From CAVSRC01 sp963782045 (GTDB lineage: Bacteria; Pseudomonadota; Alphaproteobacteria; Rhizobiales; Kaistiaceae): 64,000 nucleotides of DNA. This document shows positions 53,000 through 63,722 of this stretch, piece by piece. The position numbers and the translations under genes were made by a program. How positions within the stretch are numbered: position 1 is the first letter of the stretch; each line of letters opens with the position of its first letter. The notes under the pieces were generated by a model, which was not told the DNA's origin, did not search any database, and saw only the letters and a list, made by a program, of their open reading frames with translations. Location: the NCBI GenBank assembly GCA_963782045.1, contig CAWAIR010000006.1, forward strand, positions 124,001-188,000, given 5' to 3'.

Positions 53000-53039
53000 G
53001 CTGGGCGGACTTTTCGCCTCGCCCGACGCCGGACATGCG

Positions 53040-53063
53040 AAGGGCCGCCCGGGGGCGGCCCTT
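53040..53063. terminator. Hairpin downstream of the micro-ORF
   Basis: AAGGGCCGCC (53040-53049) and GGCGGCCCTT (53054-53063) form a perfect 10-bp stem with a 4-base loop, 46 bases after the micro-ORF stop in its direction of reading. The T tract is weak in both directions. Confidence 0.6.
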
Positions 53064-53108
53064 CCATTGCCGGTCCGCAAATGCGCGGACGCGCAGACCT
53101 GCAAACGC

Positions 53109-53183
53109 CTAGGAGGCGCAGACCTCGCAAGAGGCGGGGTTCCAGGTCCGGTCCGCCGCACGCGGCGTATGACAATGAGACAC
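53109..53183 (-). CDS. 24-codon micro-ORF with an extreme Shine-Dalgarno
   Basis: Reads VSHCHTPRAADRTWNPASCE followed by VCAS and TAG, from GTG 53183. Seven bases upstream ends GGAGG within GAAAGGAGGTGATCCAG (53183-53199), which is complementary to the whole 3' end of 16S rRNA and is by far the strongest ribosome site in the window. A plausible promoter is TTGCGG, 17 bases, CATATT about 30-60 bases further up on the same strand, and a hairpin lies downstream. The peptide has three Cys, two His and one Trp. It could be a leader peptide, a small metal-binding protein, a peptide-modification precursor, or chance. No family recognised. Confidence 0.5.
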   Translation of the reverse strand: MSHCHTPRAADRTWNPASCEVCAS

Positions 53184-53286
53184 TGGATCACCTCCTTTCG
53201 TTTGTTGATGGGAAGGCCAATATGGGGCACATGCCGATTCCCCGCAAGTGCCGCCCCCGTCTCGATCTTTCGGCCCCCGCTTGACG

Positions 53287-54450
53287 ATGACCGCCTCCCC
53301 GTCCGAGCGCGCTCAGCGCACAGCGCTCACCGCGCTGAAGCTGACCGGCTTCCGCAACTACGCCTCGCTGTCGCTCGCCCTCGACGGCCGGCCGGTGGTG
53401 CTCTCCGGGCCGAACGGCGCCGGCAAGACCAACCTTCTCGAAGCGGTCTCCTTTTTGTCGCCGGGGCGTGGCCTCCGCCGGGCGAAGCTCGACGAGGTGG
53501 CGCGCCAGCCGGGCGATGGCGCCTGGGCGGTGGCGGCGACGGTGGAGAACGCCGCCGGCGAGGTCGAGCTCGGCACCGGCGTGGCGCTCACTGCGGACGG
53601 TCCGGAAGGCCGCCGCTCGGTCAGGGTCAACCGGGCGCCGGCGGGCTCGCCCGACACGCTGCTCGATCATCTGCGCATCGTCTGGCTGACGCCGGCGATG
53701 GACGGCCTGTTCACCGGGCCGGCCGCCGAGCGCCGCCGCTTCCTCGATCGCGCCGTGATGGCTATCGACGGCGGCCATGGCACCCGCGTCAACGCCTTCG
53801 AGAGGGCAATGCGCGGGCGCAACCGGCTACTCGCCGAAGGCACGTCGGACATGGGCTGGCTCGACGCCATCGAGCGCGAGATGGCCGAGCTCGCCACGGC
53901 CATCGCCGCGGCCCGGCGCGAATGGGCCGGGCTGGCGGTGGCACTGATCGCCGAGGGCGACGTGGCGGCGCCTTTCCCGGCGGCCGAGATCGCGCTGGAA
54001 GGCACGCTCGAGCACCTGCTCGACGGCCATCCCGCGGGCCACGTCGAGGAAATCTACGCTGCCGACCTTGCCGGCGACCGGCCGCGCGATGCCAGCGCCG
54101 GCCGCACGCTCGCCGGCCCGCACCTCTCCGACCTCCGCGTCCGCCATAAGCCGAAGCAGGCGGCGGCCGAGATCTGCTCGACCGGCGAGCAGAAGGCGCT
54201 GCTGATCGGGCTGGTGCTGGCGCAGGCGCGGCTCGCCGCCCGCCTCTCCGGCGAGACGCCGCTGGTGCTCCTCGACGAGATCGCCGCCCATCTCGACGCC
54301 GAGCGCCGCGCCGCGCTTTTCGCCGTCCTCGACGACCTCGGCTGCCAGGCCTTCATGACCGGCACCGACGCCGCGGTCTTCGCGCCGTTCGGCGAAAAGG
54401 TGCAGCATTTTGCCGTCGCCGAGGGCCGCGTCTCCCCTTCCCCGGCCTAA
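53287..54450 (+). CDS. recF: DNA replication and repair protein RecF
   Basis: SMC-like ATPase of 387 residues that loads RecA at gaps with RecO and RecR. Walker A is in VVLSGPNGAGKTNLLEAVSF near residue 38, the signature in STGEQKALLIGLVLAQARL and Walker B in LVLLDEIAAHLD. Start ATG 53287; an upstream in-frame ATG at 53248 would add 13 atypical residues. On the same strand as gyrB, which lies 1.5 kb downstream. Confidence 0.93.
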   Translation: MTASPSERAQRTALTALKLTGFRNYASLSLALDGRPVVLSGPNGAGKTNLLEAVSFLSPGRGLRRAKLDEVARQPGDGAWAVAATVENAAGEVELGTGVALTADGPEGRRSVRVNRAPAGSPDTLLDHLRIVWLTPAMDGLFTGPAAERRRFLDRAVMAIDGGHGTRVNAFERAMRGRNRLLAEGTSDMGWLDAIEREMAELATAIAAARREWAGLAVALIAEGDVAAPFPAAEIALEGTLEHLLDGHPAGHVEEIYAADLAGDRPRDASAGRTLAGPHLSDLRVRHKPKQAAAEICSTGEQKALLIGLVLAQARLAARLSGETPLVLLDEIAAHLDAERRAALFAVLDDLGCQAFMTGTDAAVFAPFGEKVQHFAVAEGRVSPSPA

Positions 54451-54473
54451 GTTTTGGGGCTAATCCAGGCCCC

Positions 54474-55088
54474 ATGAACCTCGCCCATCTCCTCACCTTC
54501 GCCGTGGCGCTTTCCATCGCCGTGGCCAGCCCCGGCCCCGGCGTGGCGGCCATCGTGGCGCGCGCGCTCGGCTCCGGCTTCCGCCGGACGCTGCCGATGA
54601 TCGGCGGCCTGATCCTCGGCGACGTCATCTACATCTCCGCCGCCATCGGCGGCCTGGCGGCGCTCGCCACCACCTTCGGCGAGGTGTTCATCGTCGTGCG
54701 CTGGCTGGGCGCGGCCTATCTCGTCTATCTCGCCATCCGCCTGTGGCGGAGCAGGCCGGCCGAGGCGGAAGCCACCGCGGGGCGTCCGCCCGGTTCGGCC
54801 GCACAGGTGTTTCTCGCCGGCCTGTCGATCACGCTCGGCAATCCCAAGGTGATCGTCTTCTACCTGGCGCTCCTGCCGGCGCTGATCGACCTTCGGACCG
54901 TCGGCGCCGCCGAGTATCTCGCCATGATCGCCATCGTCGCCGTGGTCCTCACTCTGGTGATGAGCGCCTATGCGGCGCTGGCCGGCCGCGCCCGCGCGTT
55001 CCTGGCGACGCCCTCGCGGCGCAAGCTCCTCGACCGCATCGCCGGCTCGGTCATGGCCGGCGCCGCCGCGGCCATCGTCGTCCGCTAG
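54474..55088 (+). CDS. LysE/RhtB family amino acid exporter
   Basis: A 204-residue membrane protein with about six helices. The family N-terminus NLAHLLTFAVALSIAVASPG PG, the GFRRTLPMIGGLILGD loop and FLAGLSITLGNPKVIVFYLA are visible. Exports an amino acid or homoserine-like compound; substrate unknown. Follows recF by 23 bases. Confidence 0.87.
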   Translation: MNLAHLLTFAVALSIAVASPGPGVAAIVARALGSGFRRTLPMIGGLILGDVIYISAAIGGLAALATTFGEVFIVVRWLGAAYLVYLAIRLWRSRPAEAEATAGRPPGSAAQVFLAGLSITLGNPKVIVFYLALLPALIDLRTVGAAEYLAMIAIVAVVLTLVMSAYAALAGRARAFLATPSRRKLLDRIAGSVMAGAAAAIVVR

Positions 55089-55097
55089 CAGCGCGCC

Positions 55098-55670
55098 CTA
55101 CCGCCGCTTGATGAAGCGGCGGTGGATATAGGTGAGCACCGCATAGGAGACGACGCCGACCGCGATCATGGCGATCAGGATGTGCTCGATGTGGTGGAAG
55201 TGGCCGAGCGTGGCCTCGATGGTGCGGCCGAAGGCGAAGCCGATGCCGGTCATCACCGCCGCCCAGACGAAGGCGGCGATGGCATTGAGGATGGCGAACT
55301 TCCTCCCCGATACGTTGGAGACGCCGATCGCCAGCGGGCTCACTGTCCGCAGCCCGTAGAGGAAGCGGAAGATCAGGATGTAGATCGTGGCGCTGGCCTC
55401 CACCCGGGCGAGCGCCTTGGCGAAGAGCGGCCGCTTGCGCTGGCGCATGACCGCCGGGTGGTCGGCGAAGCGGCGGCCGACGAGGAACAGCACCTGGTCG
55501 CTGGCGAGCGCCCCCAGAAACGCCGCGCCCAGCGCCAGCCGGCCGTCGATGACCCCCTGATGGGCAAGGAAGCCGGCCATGATGGCGACGGTCTCGCCCT
55601 CGAGCAGGGTGCCCAGCAGGACGACCAGCGGCCCGTAGGTGGCGATGAAATGCTCGGCGAGCGGCAACAA
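55098..55670 (-). CDS. DedA family membrane protein
   Basis: A 190-residue DedA/SNARE-associated family protein with several helices. The conserved segment VVLLGTLLEGETVAIMAGFL (with Glu), the GALASDQVLFLVGRRFADHP (Asp) and FRFLYGLRTVSPLAIG (Arg pair) are visible. DedA proteins support lipid flipping and proton-motive-force homeostasis. The start at 55670 (TTG) is chosen because GGAG lies about five bases upstream; an ATG at 55727 is possible but adds a Pro/Cys-rich tail atypical for the family. Confidence 0.82.
   Translation of the reverse strand: MLPLAEHFIATYGPLVVLLGTLLEGETVAIMAGFLAHQGVIDGRLALGAAFLGALASDQVLFLVGRRFADHPAVMRQRKRPLFAKALARVEASATIYILIFRFLYGLRTVSPLAIGVSNVSGRKFAILNAIAAFVWAAVMTGIGFAFGRTIEATLGHFHHIEHILIAMIAVGVVSYAVLTYIHRRFIKRR
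55101..55122. terminator. Hairpin at the LysE / DedA convergent junction
   Basis: CCGCCGCTT (55101-55109) and AAGCGGCGG (55114-55122) form a perfect 9-bp stem with a GATG loop. It is the 3' end of the DedA coding region (Arg/Lys-rich tail) and lies 13 bases after the LysE stop. It may end LysE transcription; there is no T tract. Confidence 0.45.
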
Positions 55671-56014
55671 AGGGACTCCAATCGGGCAGCGTCCCGGCGG
55701 CGGCACGGGGCACCGGACAGGGCCCATCGAGGGGGGCCGCCCGGTGTCCGAATCCGCCCGAATCCGCCATGCCGCAATAGCATATCAGCCCGGCCCGCGA
55801 CACGGTCTCGAAAGCGGCGGAATCAGGCCGTTTGTGCAGTGCACAAAATCCGGCTAAATTGCTGGCGGACGGTCGAAATCCGGCCCTGGAACTGCTATAT
55901 ATGACGATATGATTCTGGGGCCTTTCCGGCGCCTGTCGGAAAGGTCCTTTCGGGCCCGGTCGCGGCCCCGTCGAGCGGCTCGTCGTCGAGCCCTGTCCTT
56001 GAGCGGAATCGCGC
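55671..56014. other. gyrB upstream region with leader hairpin
   Basis: This 344-base gap holds no convincing gene. TATATA at about 55896-55901, next to an AT-rich ATATGACGATATG run, is a likely -10 region for gyrB, with no clear -35. A perfect 8-bp stem CCTTTCCG/CGGAAAGG (55921-55944) would form in the gyrB leader about 70 bases before the start. Supercoiling-sensitive control would be expected, but nothing specific is visible. Confidence 0.45.
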
Positions 56015-58429
<2,415 letters not shown>

Positions 58430-58574
58430 CGACCCGTCGCCTCCTGCCAGCGCCCTGTCAGTATCGGGTGGCGTGGCCGGCAACCTGCGGTCACCGTCGG
58501 ATGGTGTCGGCACGACGCGCTGATACACTGCGCCGCGCGTCAAGCTGTCCGTTGCCGATTCTTCCGCCAGCCCC

Positions 58575-59771
58575 GTGACCCGCAAGCCCAAGCCCCGCCG
58601 CCGCGCCTCACCTGCTCCCGTCCAGCTCTCGCCGGAGCGCGCCCGCGCGCTGTGGATCGACGCGCAGCGGCTGAATACGCCCGAGCCGTTCGGCGCCGGG
58701 CCGGAGGCGGTCGCCCGCGCCGTCGCCCATCTCGGCTATGTGCAGATCGACACGATCAACGTCATCGAGCGTTGCCACCACCACATCCTCTACAACCGCA
58801 TCCCCGCCTACCGCCGGGCCGACCTCGAAGCCGCGCAGGCGGAAGCGAAGACCGTGTTCGAATACTGGACGCATGCGCTCGCCTACATCGCCACCGCCGA
58901 CTTCCGCTTCTTTTCCGGCGCGATGAAGCGCCAGCGCCGCGACCCGACACATTGGTATGCGGACGTTGCCGATACCGAGCGGCGCAAGGTCCTGCGCCGC
59001 GTGCGCAGCGAGGGGGCGCTCACCATCGCCGACATCAAGGACGACGTGCTCGTCGACAAGGAGCACCCGTGGGCCTCGCGCAAGCCGTCCAAGCGGGCGC
59101 TGCAGGCGGCCTTCTTCCGCGGCGAGCTCGTCATCGCGCGGCGCCAGGGCATGCTCAAGACCTACGAACTGACCGAGCGCCATTTCGGCTGGGAGACGCT
59201 GCCGAAGCCGGCGAGTGCTGCGGAGATCACCCGCTACCGGCTGGAGCGGGCGCTACGCTCCCAGGGGATGGTCAGCCTCGCCCCGGTCGGGCTGGGCGCG
59301 ATGGGCGTGAGGGCCGAGACCAAGGCGCTGGTCGATCGGGAGGTGCGTGCCCGCCGCCTGGTGCCGGTGACCTTTCCCGGCGCCGATGGCGATTACTGGG
59401 CGCGGCCGGAGACGCTCGCTGCGACGATCGCGCCGCCCACCCTCACCCACATCCTGTCGCCCTTCGACCCGCTCATCATCCAGCGCCGGCGCACCGCCGC
59501 CGTCTTCGGCTACGAGCACCTGTTCGAGGCCTATCTGCCCAAGGCCAAGCGCAAGCTCGGCTATTTCACCCTGCCGGTGCTTGTCGGCGACGAGATCGTC
59601 GCGGCGCTCGACCTCAAGGCCGATCGCCAGGCGGGCAGGGTGCTGATCCAGGCCTGGCACTGGGTCGGCGCCGGCCAGGCGCGGCGGCACAAACGGCAGG
59701 TCGAAGAAGCCCTCGACCGCTTCACCCGCTTCCAGTTGCCCGAGGACGAGCCGGCCGACGCGGCCAGATGA
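58575..59771 (+). CDS. YcaQ/AlkX-like winged-helix DNA glycosylase family protein
   Basis: A 398-residue protein of the HTH_42 family. The GYVQIDTINVIERCHHHILY segment contains the Q-phi-D motif seen in interstrand-crosslink glycosylases of the YcaQ (AlkX) branch. Later parts include FFRGELVIARRQGMLKTYEL and LSPFDPLIIQRRRTAAVFGY. The GTG at 58575 is the start. Likely removes bulky N7-alkyl or crosslinked bases. 145 bases after gyrB. Confidence 0.82.
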   Translation: MTRKPKPRRRASPAPVQLSPERARALWIDAQRLNTPEPFGAGPEAVARAVAHLGYVQIDTINVIERCHHHILYNRIPAYRRADLEAAQAEAKTVFEYWTHALAYIATADFRFFSGAMKRQRRDPTHWYADVADTERRKVLRRVRSEGALTIADIKDDVLVDKEHPWASRKPSKRALQAAFFRGELVIARRQGMLKTYELTERHFGWETLPKPASAAEITRYRLERALRSQGMVSLAPVGLGAMGVRAETKALVDREVRARRLVPVTFPGADGDYWARPETLAATIAPPTLTHILSPFDPLIIQRRRTAAVFGYEHLFEAYLPKAKRKLGYFTLPVLVGDEIVAALDLKADRQAGRVLIQAWHWVGAGQARRHKRQVEEALDRFTRFQLPEDEPADAAR

Positions 59772-59820
59772 CGCCGATTTAATCTTGCGCCGGCGGACAG
59801 CGGCCGCCACATAGCAGGCG

Positions 59821-60123
59821 ATGCCTGTCTATCGAACCTTCCAGTTCTCGCGGCTCGGCTGGCGCGGCCAGCTTGGGCTGGTGCTCGCGGTGGCGCTGGG
59901 TCTGGCCGCGGCGGCGGCGCTCGTCGTCGTCTCCCTCGGCCTGGCGCTGGTGCTGTTGCCGGTGGTCGTCGTCGCGCTCCTCATCGGCCGTTGGCGGCTG
60001 AACCGGCTGATGGGCCAGGCGCAGAAGCGCTGGCAGGAGCAGCAGGAGCAGCAGAAGAGCCGCTCAGGCTATATCGAGACCGACTACGCCGTCCTGGACG
60101 AGGATGACCGCCGGCGCCGCTGA
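59821..60123 (+). CDS. Small two-helix membrane protein
   Basis: 100 residues. Polar start (MPVYRTFQFSRLGWRGQLGL), one long or two short hydrophobic segments between residues 17 and 56, a basic patch GRWRLNRLM, a Gln/Lys-rich helix (WQEQQEQQKSRSG) and an acidic then Arg-rich tail. The cytosolic end YIETDYAVLDEDD is probably disordered. No family recognised. A strong terminator directly downstream supports it as a real gene. Confidence 0.7.
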   Translation: MPVYRTFQFSRLGWRGQLGLVLAVALGLAAAAALVVVSLGLALVLLPVVVVALLIGRWRLNRLMGQAQKRWQEQQEQQKSRSGYIETDYAVLDEDDRRRR

Positions 60124-60138
60124 CGGTTCCAGGTGGCG

Positions 60139-60164
60139 AGGCGGGCCGAGGCCCGCCTTTTTGT
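60139..60164 (+). terminator. Rho-independent terminator
   Basis: AGGCGGGC (60139-60146) and GCCCGCCT (60151-60158) form a perfect stem that extends by one pair, with a CGAG loop and TTTTTG after it. Ends the small membrane-protein gene and faces the convergent GNAT gene. Confidence 0.9.
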
Positions 60165-60167
60165 TTG

Positions 60168-60767
60168 TCAGGCCGCGCAGACGTTCAGGCGGAGATGCGG
60201 CGCTGCCGCCACCGCCGGTGCCGATTCGCTGGCCGCAACGAGCAGGCCAAGCGGCTTGCCCATGGTGAGGCCGCGGAAGGTGATCCCGTCCGGCATGTCG
60301 AGCGCGATCGGCGCCAGCGCCCCATAGCCGAGCGCCCGGTAGAAGGGCACCCCGGAGAGCAGCGCGTTCAGCTCCACCCGGTTGAAGCCGGCGACGAAGG
60401 CCTCCCGCTCGGCCCGGTTCATCAGCATGCGCCCGAAGCCGCGGCGCACCCAGTCGGGGTGCACGAAGACGCTGCGGATCTTGGCGGCTGACACGTCGAC
60501 CGGCGCGCCGTTGACGTAGTTGGCGCGGATGCGGCTCCAGCCGCCGGACGCGACCGGGCGGCCGGCGATCTCGACCAGGTAATAGGTGCCTTCCTCGATG
60601 AGCTGGTCGTCCATGGTGCCGATGAAGGTCATGAACGCCTCGACCTCCGCGCGCGAATAGCAGTGGGTGGCGAGCGTGCGCATGGAATTGGCCTGCATGG
60701 CGCGCAGGTGGTTGCGGTCGCTCATCCGCGCCCGGCGGATGGTGAAGGGACTGGAATCAGTGCTCAT
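60168..60767 (-). CDS. GNAT family N-acetyltransferase
   Basis: A 199-residue acetyltransferase. The acetyl-CoA-binding segment is SVFVHPDWVRRGFGRMLMNR (the R/Q-x-x-G-x-G/A type) near residue 115, preceded by the strand IAGRPVASGGWSR. The C-terminal strand ALLSGVPFYRALGYGALAP is also typical. Substrate unknown. The ATG at 60767 was preferred to the upstream in-frame starts, which add an atypical basic extension. Confidence 0.82.
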   Translation of the reverse strand: MSTDSSPFTIRRARMSDRNHLRAMQANSMRTLATHCYSRAEVEAFMTFIGTMDDQLIEEGTYYLVEIAGRPVASGGWSRIRANYVNGAPVDVSAAKIRSVFVHPDWVRRGFGRMLMNRAEREAFVAGFNRVELNALLSGVPFYRALGYGALAPIALDMPDGITFRGLTMGKPLGLLVAASESAPAVAAAPHLRLNVCAA

Positions 60768-60921
60768 CGTCTTGTTGCCGGCGGACCGCCGGCCCTCATG
60801 TCGCCCAAATGAAAATCCCGTGCGCCGGTGGTGGGTCTCGCCAGCGGCCGTACGGGAATGGCGCCCGAAATAGGCAGGAACGCGGCAATCCGCAGTGATT
60901 GGCGTCACATGGACCGGACGA

Positions 60922-62459
60922 TCAGGCAAACGCCTTGCGCGGGCTCACCGAGCGGGCGCCGAAGAGGATGAGCAGGGCGACGGTGGCGCTGACCGCGGCG
61001 AGGCTGAAGCTGCCGGCCGAGGCGAGACCGGTCGCCGCCGCCCACGAGAAGGAGGTCAGCGCCTCGGCGAAGGTGGCGATGCGCGAGGAGGTGTGGCGGC
61101 GGCGGAAGTTCGAGCGCTTGGCTTGGGCGCGGAACCAGAGCTGGATGCGGATGGTCGAGGCGGCGGCGACGATGATGCCGCCGATCGCCGCCACGGCGTG
61201 GTGCGGCGACAGCCAGGCGAGCACGGCCAGGAACGGTACCAGCACCACGACAACTGCGCCCAGCACCGCCTCCACCTTGGCGCGGGTGACGGCGAGCGGA
61301 CGGACCGGTGCGGTCATCACCAGATCGGGCGCGTCCTCGCCGGAGATGGCGAGCCAAGCGAGCGCCCCGCCGAGCTGGCCGCCGACCGTGACCAGGACCA
61401 TCACCACGACGACCAGCGCACCGGTGGCGTCGCCGAAATTGCGGACGAGCAGCAGGGCCGGCGGCACCAGGTAGAAGAGCTGGGTCAGCGTCTGCGAAGC
61501 GAGCCAAGGGTCGCGGCGGAGCAGCAGCCACTCCTTGCGGCGAAGTGCGGCGGCCGGCGAGCGAAGCGCGAAGCGGCCGGAGCGGACCGGTGGTGGCCGC
61601 GCGGCTGGGCGAGATCGGTGGCGGCGATGGAGTGCTCGCCGAGGCGGGGCGCGAACACGGCCATGACCACGGCGAGAATGGCGAAGCAGATGGCAAGCAC
61701 CGCGGCCATCGCCGCCCAGTTGCCGAGAATGCCGCGCGCCGGCCACCAGAGCGGGCTGTCGACACCGGGCAGGCCGGCGATCGCCTTCTGCGCGATGATC
61801 ATCGCCGGGCGGACCATGGTGCCGTAGTAGATGATGGCGAAGACCTGGATGCCGATGGCGAAGCCGGCGCCGATGAGCGCGGCAACGATCTGGGCGACCA
61901 GCCGCGTGCGGCGGGCGCCGAGCAGGCGGAAGAGACCGATGGTGATGGCCACGGCCAGCGCCGCGGCGGCGACCCCGAGGCCGATGGCGACCCCGAAGGC
62001 GGCCAGCCAGCGCGGGCCGCCGGCCAGCGTCAGCACATCGACGAAGGGCATCGAGATGACCACGGCGATCATCGCGATGAGCGCGGCATTGACCCCGATC
62101 CTGACCGAGAACAGCCGGCGGGGGCTGACCGGCGACGACAGCACCAGGTCGAGATCGCCGCGGGCGTAGAGGGTGCGGGTGACCAATTCCAGCGCCTGGC
62201 TGAGCAGCAGCGAGATGTAGAGCAGCACGATCAGCGAAACCGAGACCAGCGACGCCTTATCCGGGTTCGTCCCGTCCCCGGCGAAGCGGGCGACGATCGC
62301 CCAGGCCGGCAGGTGGAGAGCAAGCCCGATGATGACGAGCACGGTCATGGCGGTCGACAGGCGGCGGCGGCTGCCCGCAGTCAGCATCGCCAGCCAGTCG
62401 CGCCGGGCGAGGCGCAGCTCGTGAGCGGCAAGCCAGAGGATCGAGCCGGGGCGGCTCAT
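60922..62459 (-). CDS. ABC-2-type exporter permease (one frameshift)
   Basis: About 512 residues after repair, with many helices. It starts MSRPGSILWLAAHELRLARR and includes a long run of hydrophobic segments such as SLIVLLYISLLLSQALELV. A frame break near 61595 joins the first part to RSPAAALRRKEWLLLRRDPW, LVPPALLLVRNFGDATG and the final helices. The start overlaps the ATPase stop (ATGA), so the two are coupled. Substrate unknown; export of a lipid or drug is common for this class. Confidence 0.78.
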
Positions 62460-63208
62460 GCCGCGGCGCTCTCGGCGACCAGCGACAGGAACACGTCCTC
62501 GAGGCTGCCGCCGCGGCCGGCGCGCAGGCTGAGCTCCGCCAGGGTGCCCTCGGCGATCAGCCGGCCGTTGGCGAGCACGCCGATGCGCTCGGCCATGCGC
62601 TCGGCCACCTCCAGGATGTGGGTGGTCATGATCACCGTGCCACCGGCGCGCACCCGCGCCTGCAGCACGTCCTTGACCTGGCGGGCGGTGCCGGCGTCGA
62701 GCCCGGTCAGCGGCTCGTCGAGGATGATCAGGCGCGGATCGTGGACCAGCGCGCCGGCCAGCGCCACCTTCTGGCGCATGCCGCGCGAGAAGCCCTCGCA
62801 GCGCTCGCCGGCATGGGGAGCCAGCCCCAGCCAGTCGATCAGCTCGCGGGCGTTCTTCTCCGCCTCGCCACCGTCGATGCCCCACAGGCCGGCGACGAAC
62901 TCGAGATATTCGAGGGGCGTCAGCTTGTCGTAGATCATCGGCTCGTCGGACACCCAGGCCATCATCCGCTTGGCGGCGACCGGGTCGGCGAGCGCGTCGG
63001 TGCCGAAGACGGAAATCGCGCCGCCATCGGGCTGGAGCAGCCCGACCACCATGCGCAGCGTGGTCGTCTTGCCGGCGCCGTTGGGCCCGAGCAGGGCGTA
63101 GAACTCACCGGCGCGGACGGTCAGATCGAGATCGTCCACCGCCGGGCGTTCGAAGGTCTTGCTGAGTCCGGCCAGCTCGAGCGCCGCCGGCTGCGCCATG
63201 GTGTCCAT
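62456..63208 (-). CDS. ABC exporter ATPase
   Basis: A 250-residue ATPase of the ABC-2 exporter class. Walker A LLGPNGAGKTTTLRMVVGLL, signature FSRGMRQKVALAGAL (the RGM variant instead of SGGQ), Walker B LIILDEPLTGLD and switch His MTTHILEVAE. Partner of the permease that follows with a 4-base overlap. The ATG at 63208 gives MDTMAQPAALELAGLSKTFE. Confidence 0.9.
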   Translation of the reverse strand: MDTMAQPAALELAGLSKTFERPAVDDLDLTVRAGEFYALLGPNGAGKTTTLRMVVGLLQPDGGAISVFGTDALADPVAAKRMMAWVSDEPMIYDKLTPLEYLEFVAGLWGIDGGEAEKNARELIDWLGLAPHAGERCEGFSRGMRQKVALAGALVHDPRLIILDEPLTGLDAGTARQVKDVLQARVRAGGTVIMTTHILEVAERMAERIGVLANGRLIAEGTLAELSLRAGRGGSLEDVFLSLVAESAAA

Positions 63209-63296
63209 GCGGACCTCGGGGAGCGAGAGGATTATCGCTCCTGCCTATATGGTCCGGATTGAGGGCCGGTAAACTTTTGCCGCGGCTTTGGCGGCA

Positions 63297-63620
63297 TCAC
63301 CACGGATGCATGAAGCCGCCGAAGACCCAGCCGTGGACCGGCGCCGACACCTCGCACCAGCGGCTCATCACGATCAGGCGCTGGTGCAGGCTCGACATGT
63401 AGGAGATCTGGTTGAGATCCAGGAAGCCGGTGCACTGGCCGGTGAGCTGAAGATAGTTGCCGCCCGGGACGACGCCGACATCGGGCGCCGCCGGCGAGGC
63501 GTAGGCCCGGATCGGAATGTGCACCAGCCCCGTTGCAACCCATTCGCGGGCTGCCGCGGGACCGGCCGTCACGGCAAGTCCCAGGATCGCCAGCAGCGCC
63601 ACCCTCGCTCTCGCTTTCAT
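63297..63620 (-). CDS. Secreted SH3-like protein
   Basis: About 107 residues with a signal peptide (MKARARVALLAILGLAVTAG, cleavage near AAA). The mature part has the pattern of a bacterial SH3 domain, with IRAYASPAAPDVGVVPGGNY and a closing GWVFGGFMHPW. Two Cys (TGQC and RWC) may form a disulfide. Often binds cell-wall peptides; function not known. Start 63620 chosen over 63632 because it begins the signal peptide. Confidence 0.68.
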   Translation of the reverse strand: MKARARVALLAILGLAVTAGPAAAREWVATGLVHIPIRAYASPAAPDVGVVPGGNYLQLTGQCTGFLDLNQISYMSSLHQRLIVMSRWCEVSAPVHGWVFGGFMHPW

Positions 63621-63666
63621 GAGTGCCCCCAAAGTGATTCGGTCCGTGGGGCCCAGTATGGTGTCG

Positions 63667-63689
63667 GTTAGCGTTAACGAGAGGCTAAC
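63667..63689. promoter_or_regulatory. Inverted repeat between the MFS gene and the SH3-like gene
   Basis: GTTAGC and GCTAAC are separated by 11 bases in an AT-richer stretch upstream of the SH3-like gene. It may be a weak hairpin after the MFS gene or part of the SH3-like gene promoter. Confidence 0.3.
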
Positions 63690-63722
63690 GACGGCCGCAT
63701 TTGGCCTGACCGACGCCTGGAC

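Noticed and set aside
53183..53199. Match to the 3' end of 16S rRNA, considered as an rRNA gene remnant
   Set aside because: Only 17 bases match and the surroundings are unlike rRNA; on the opposite strand it is an ideal Shine-Dalgarno in front of a small open frame.
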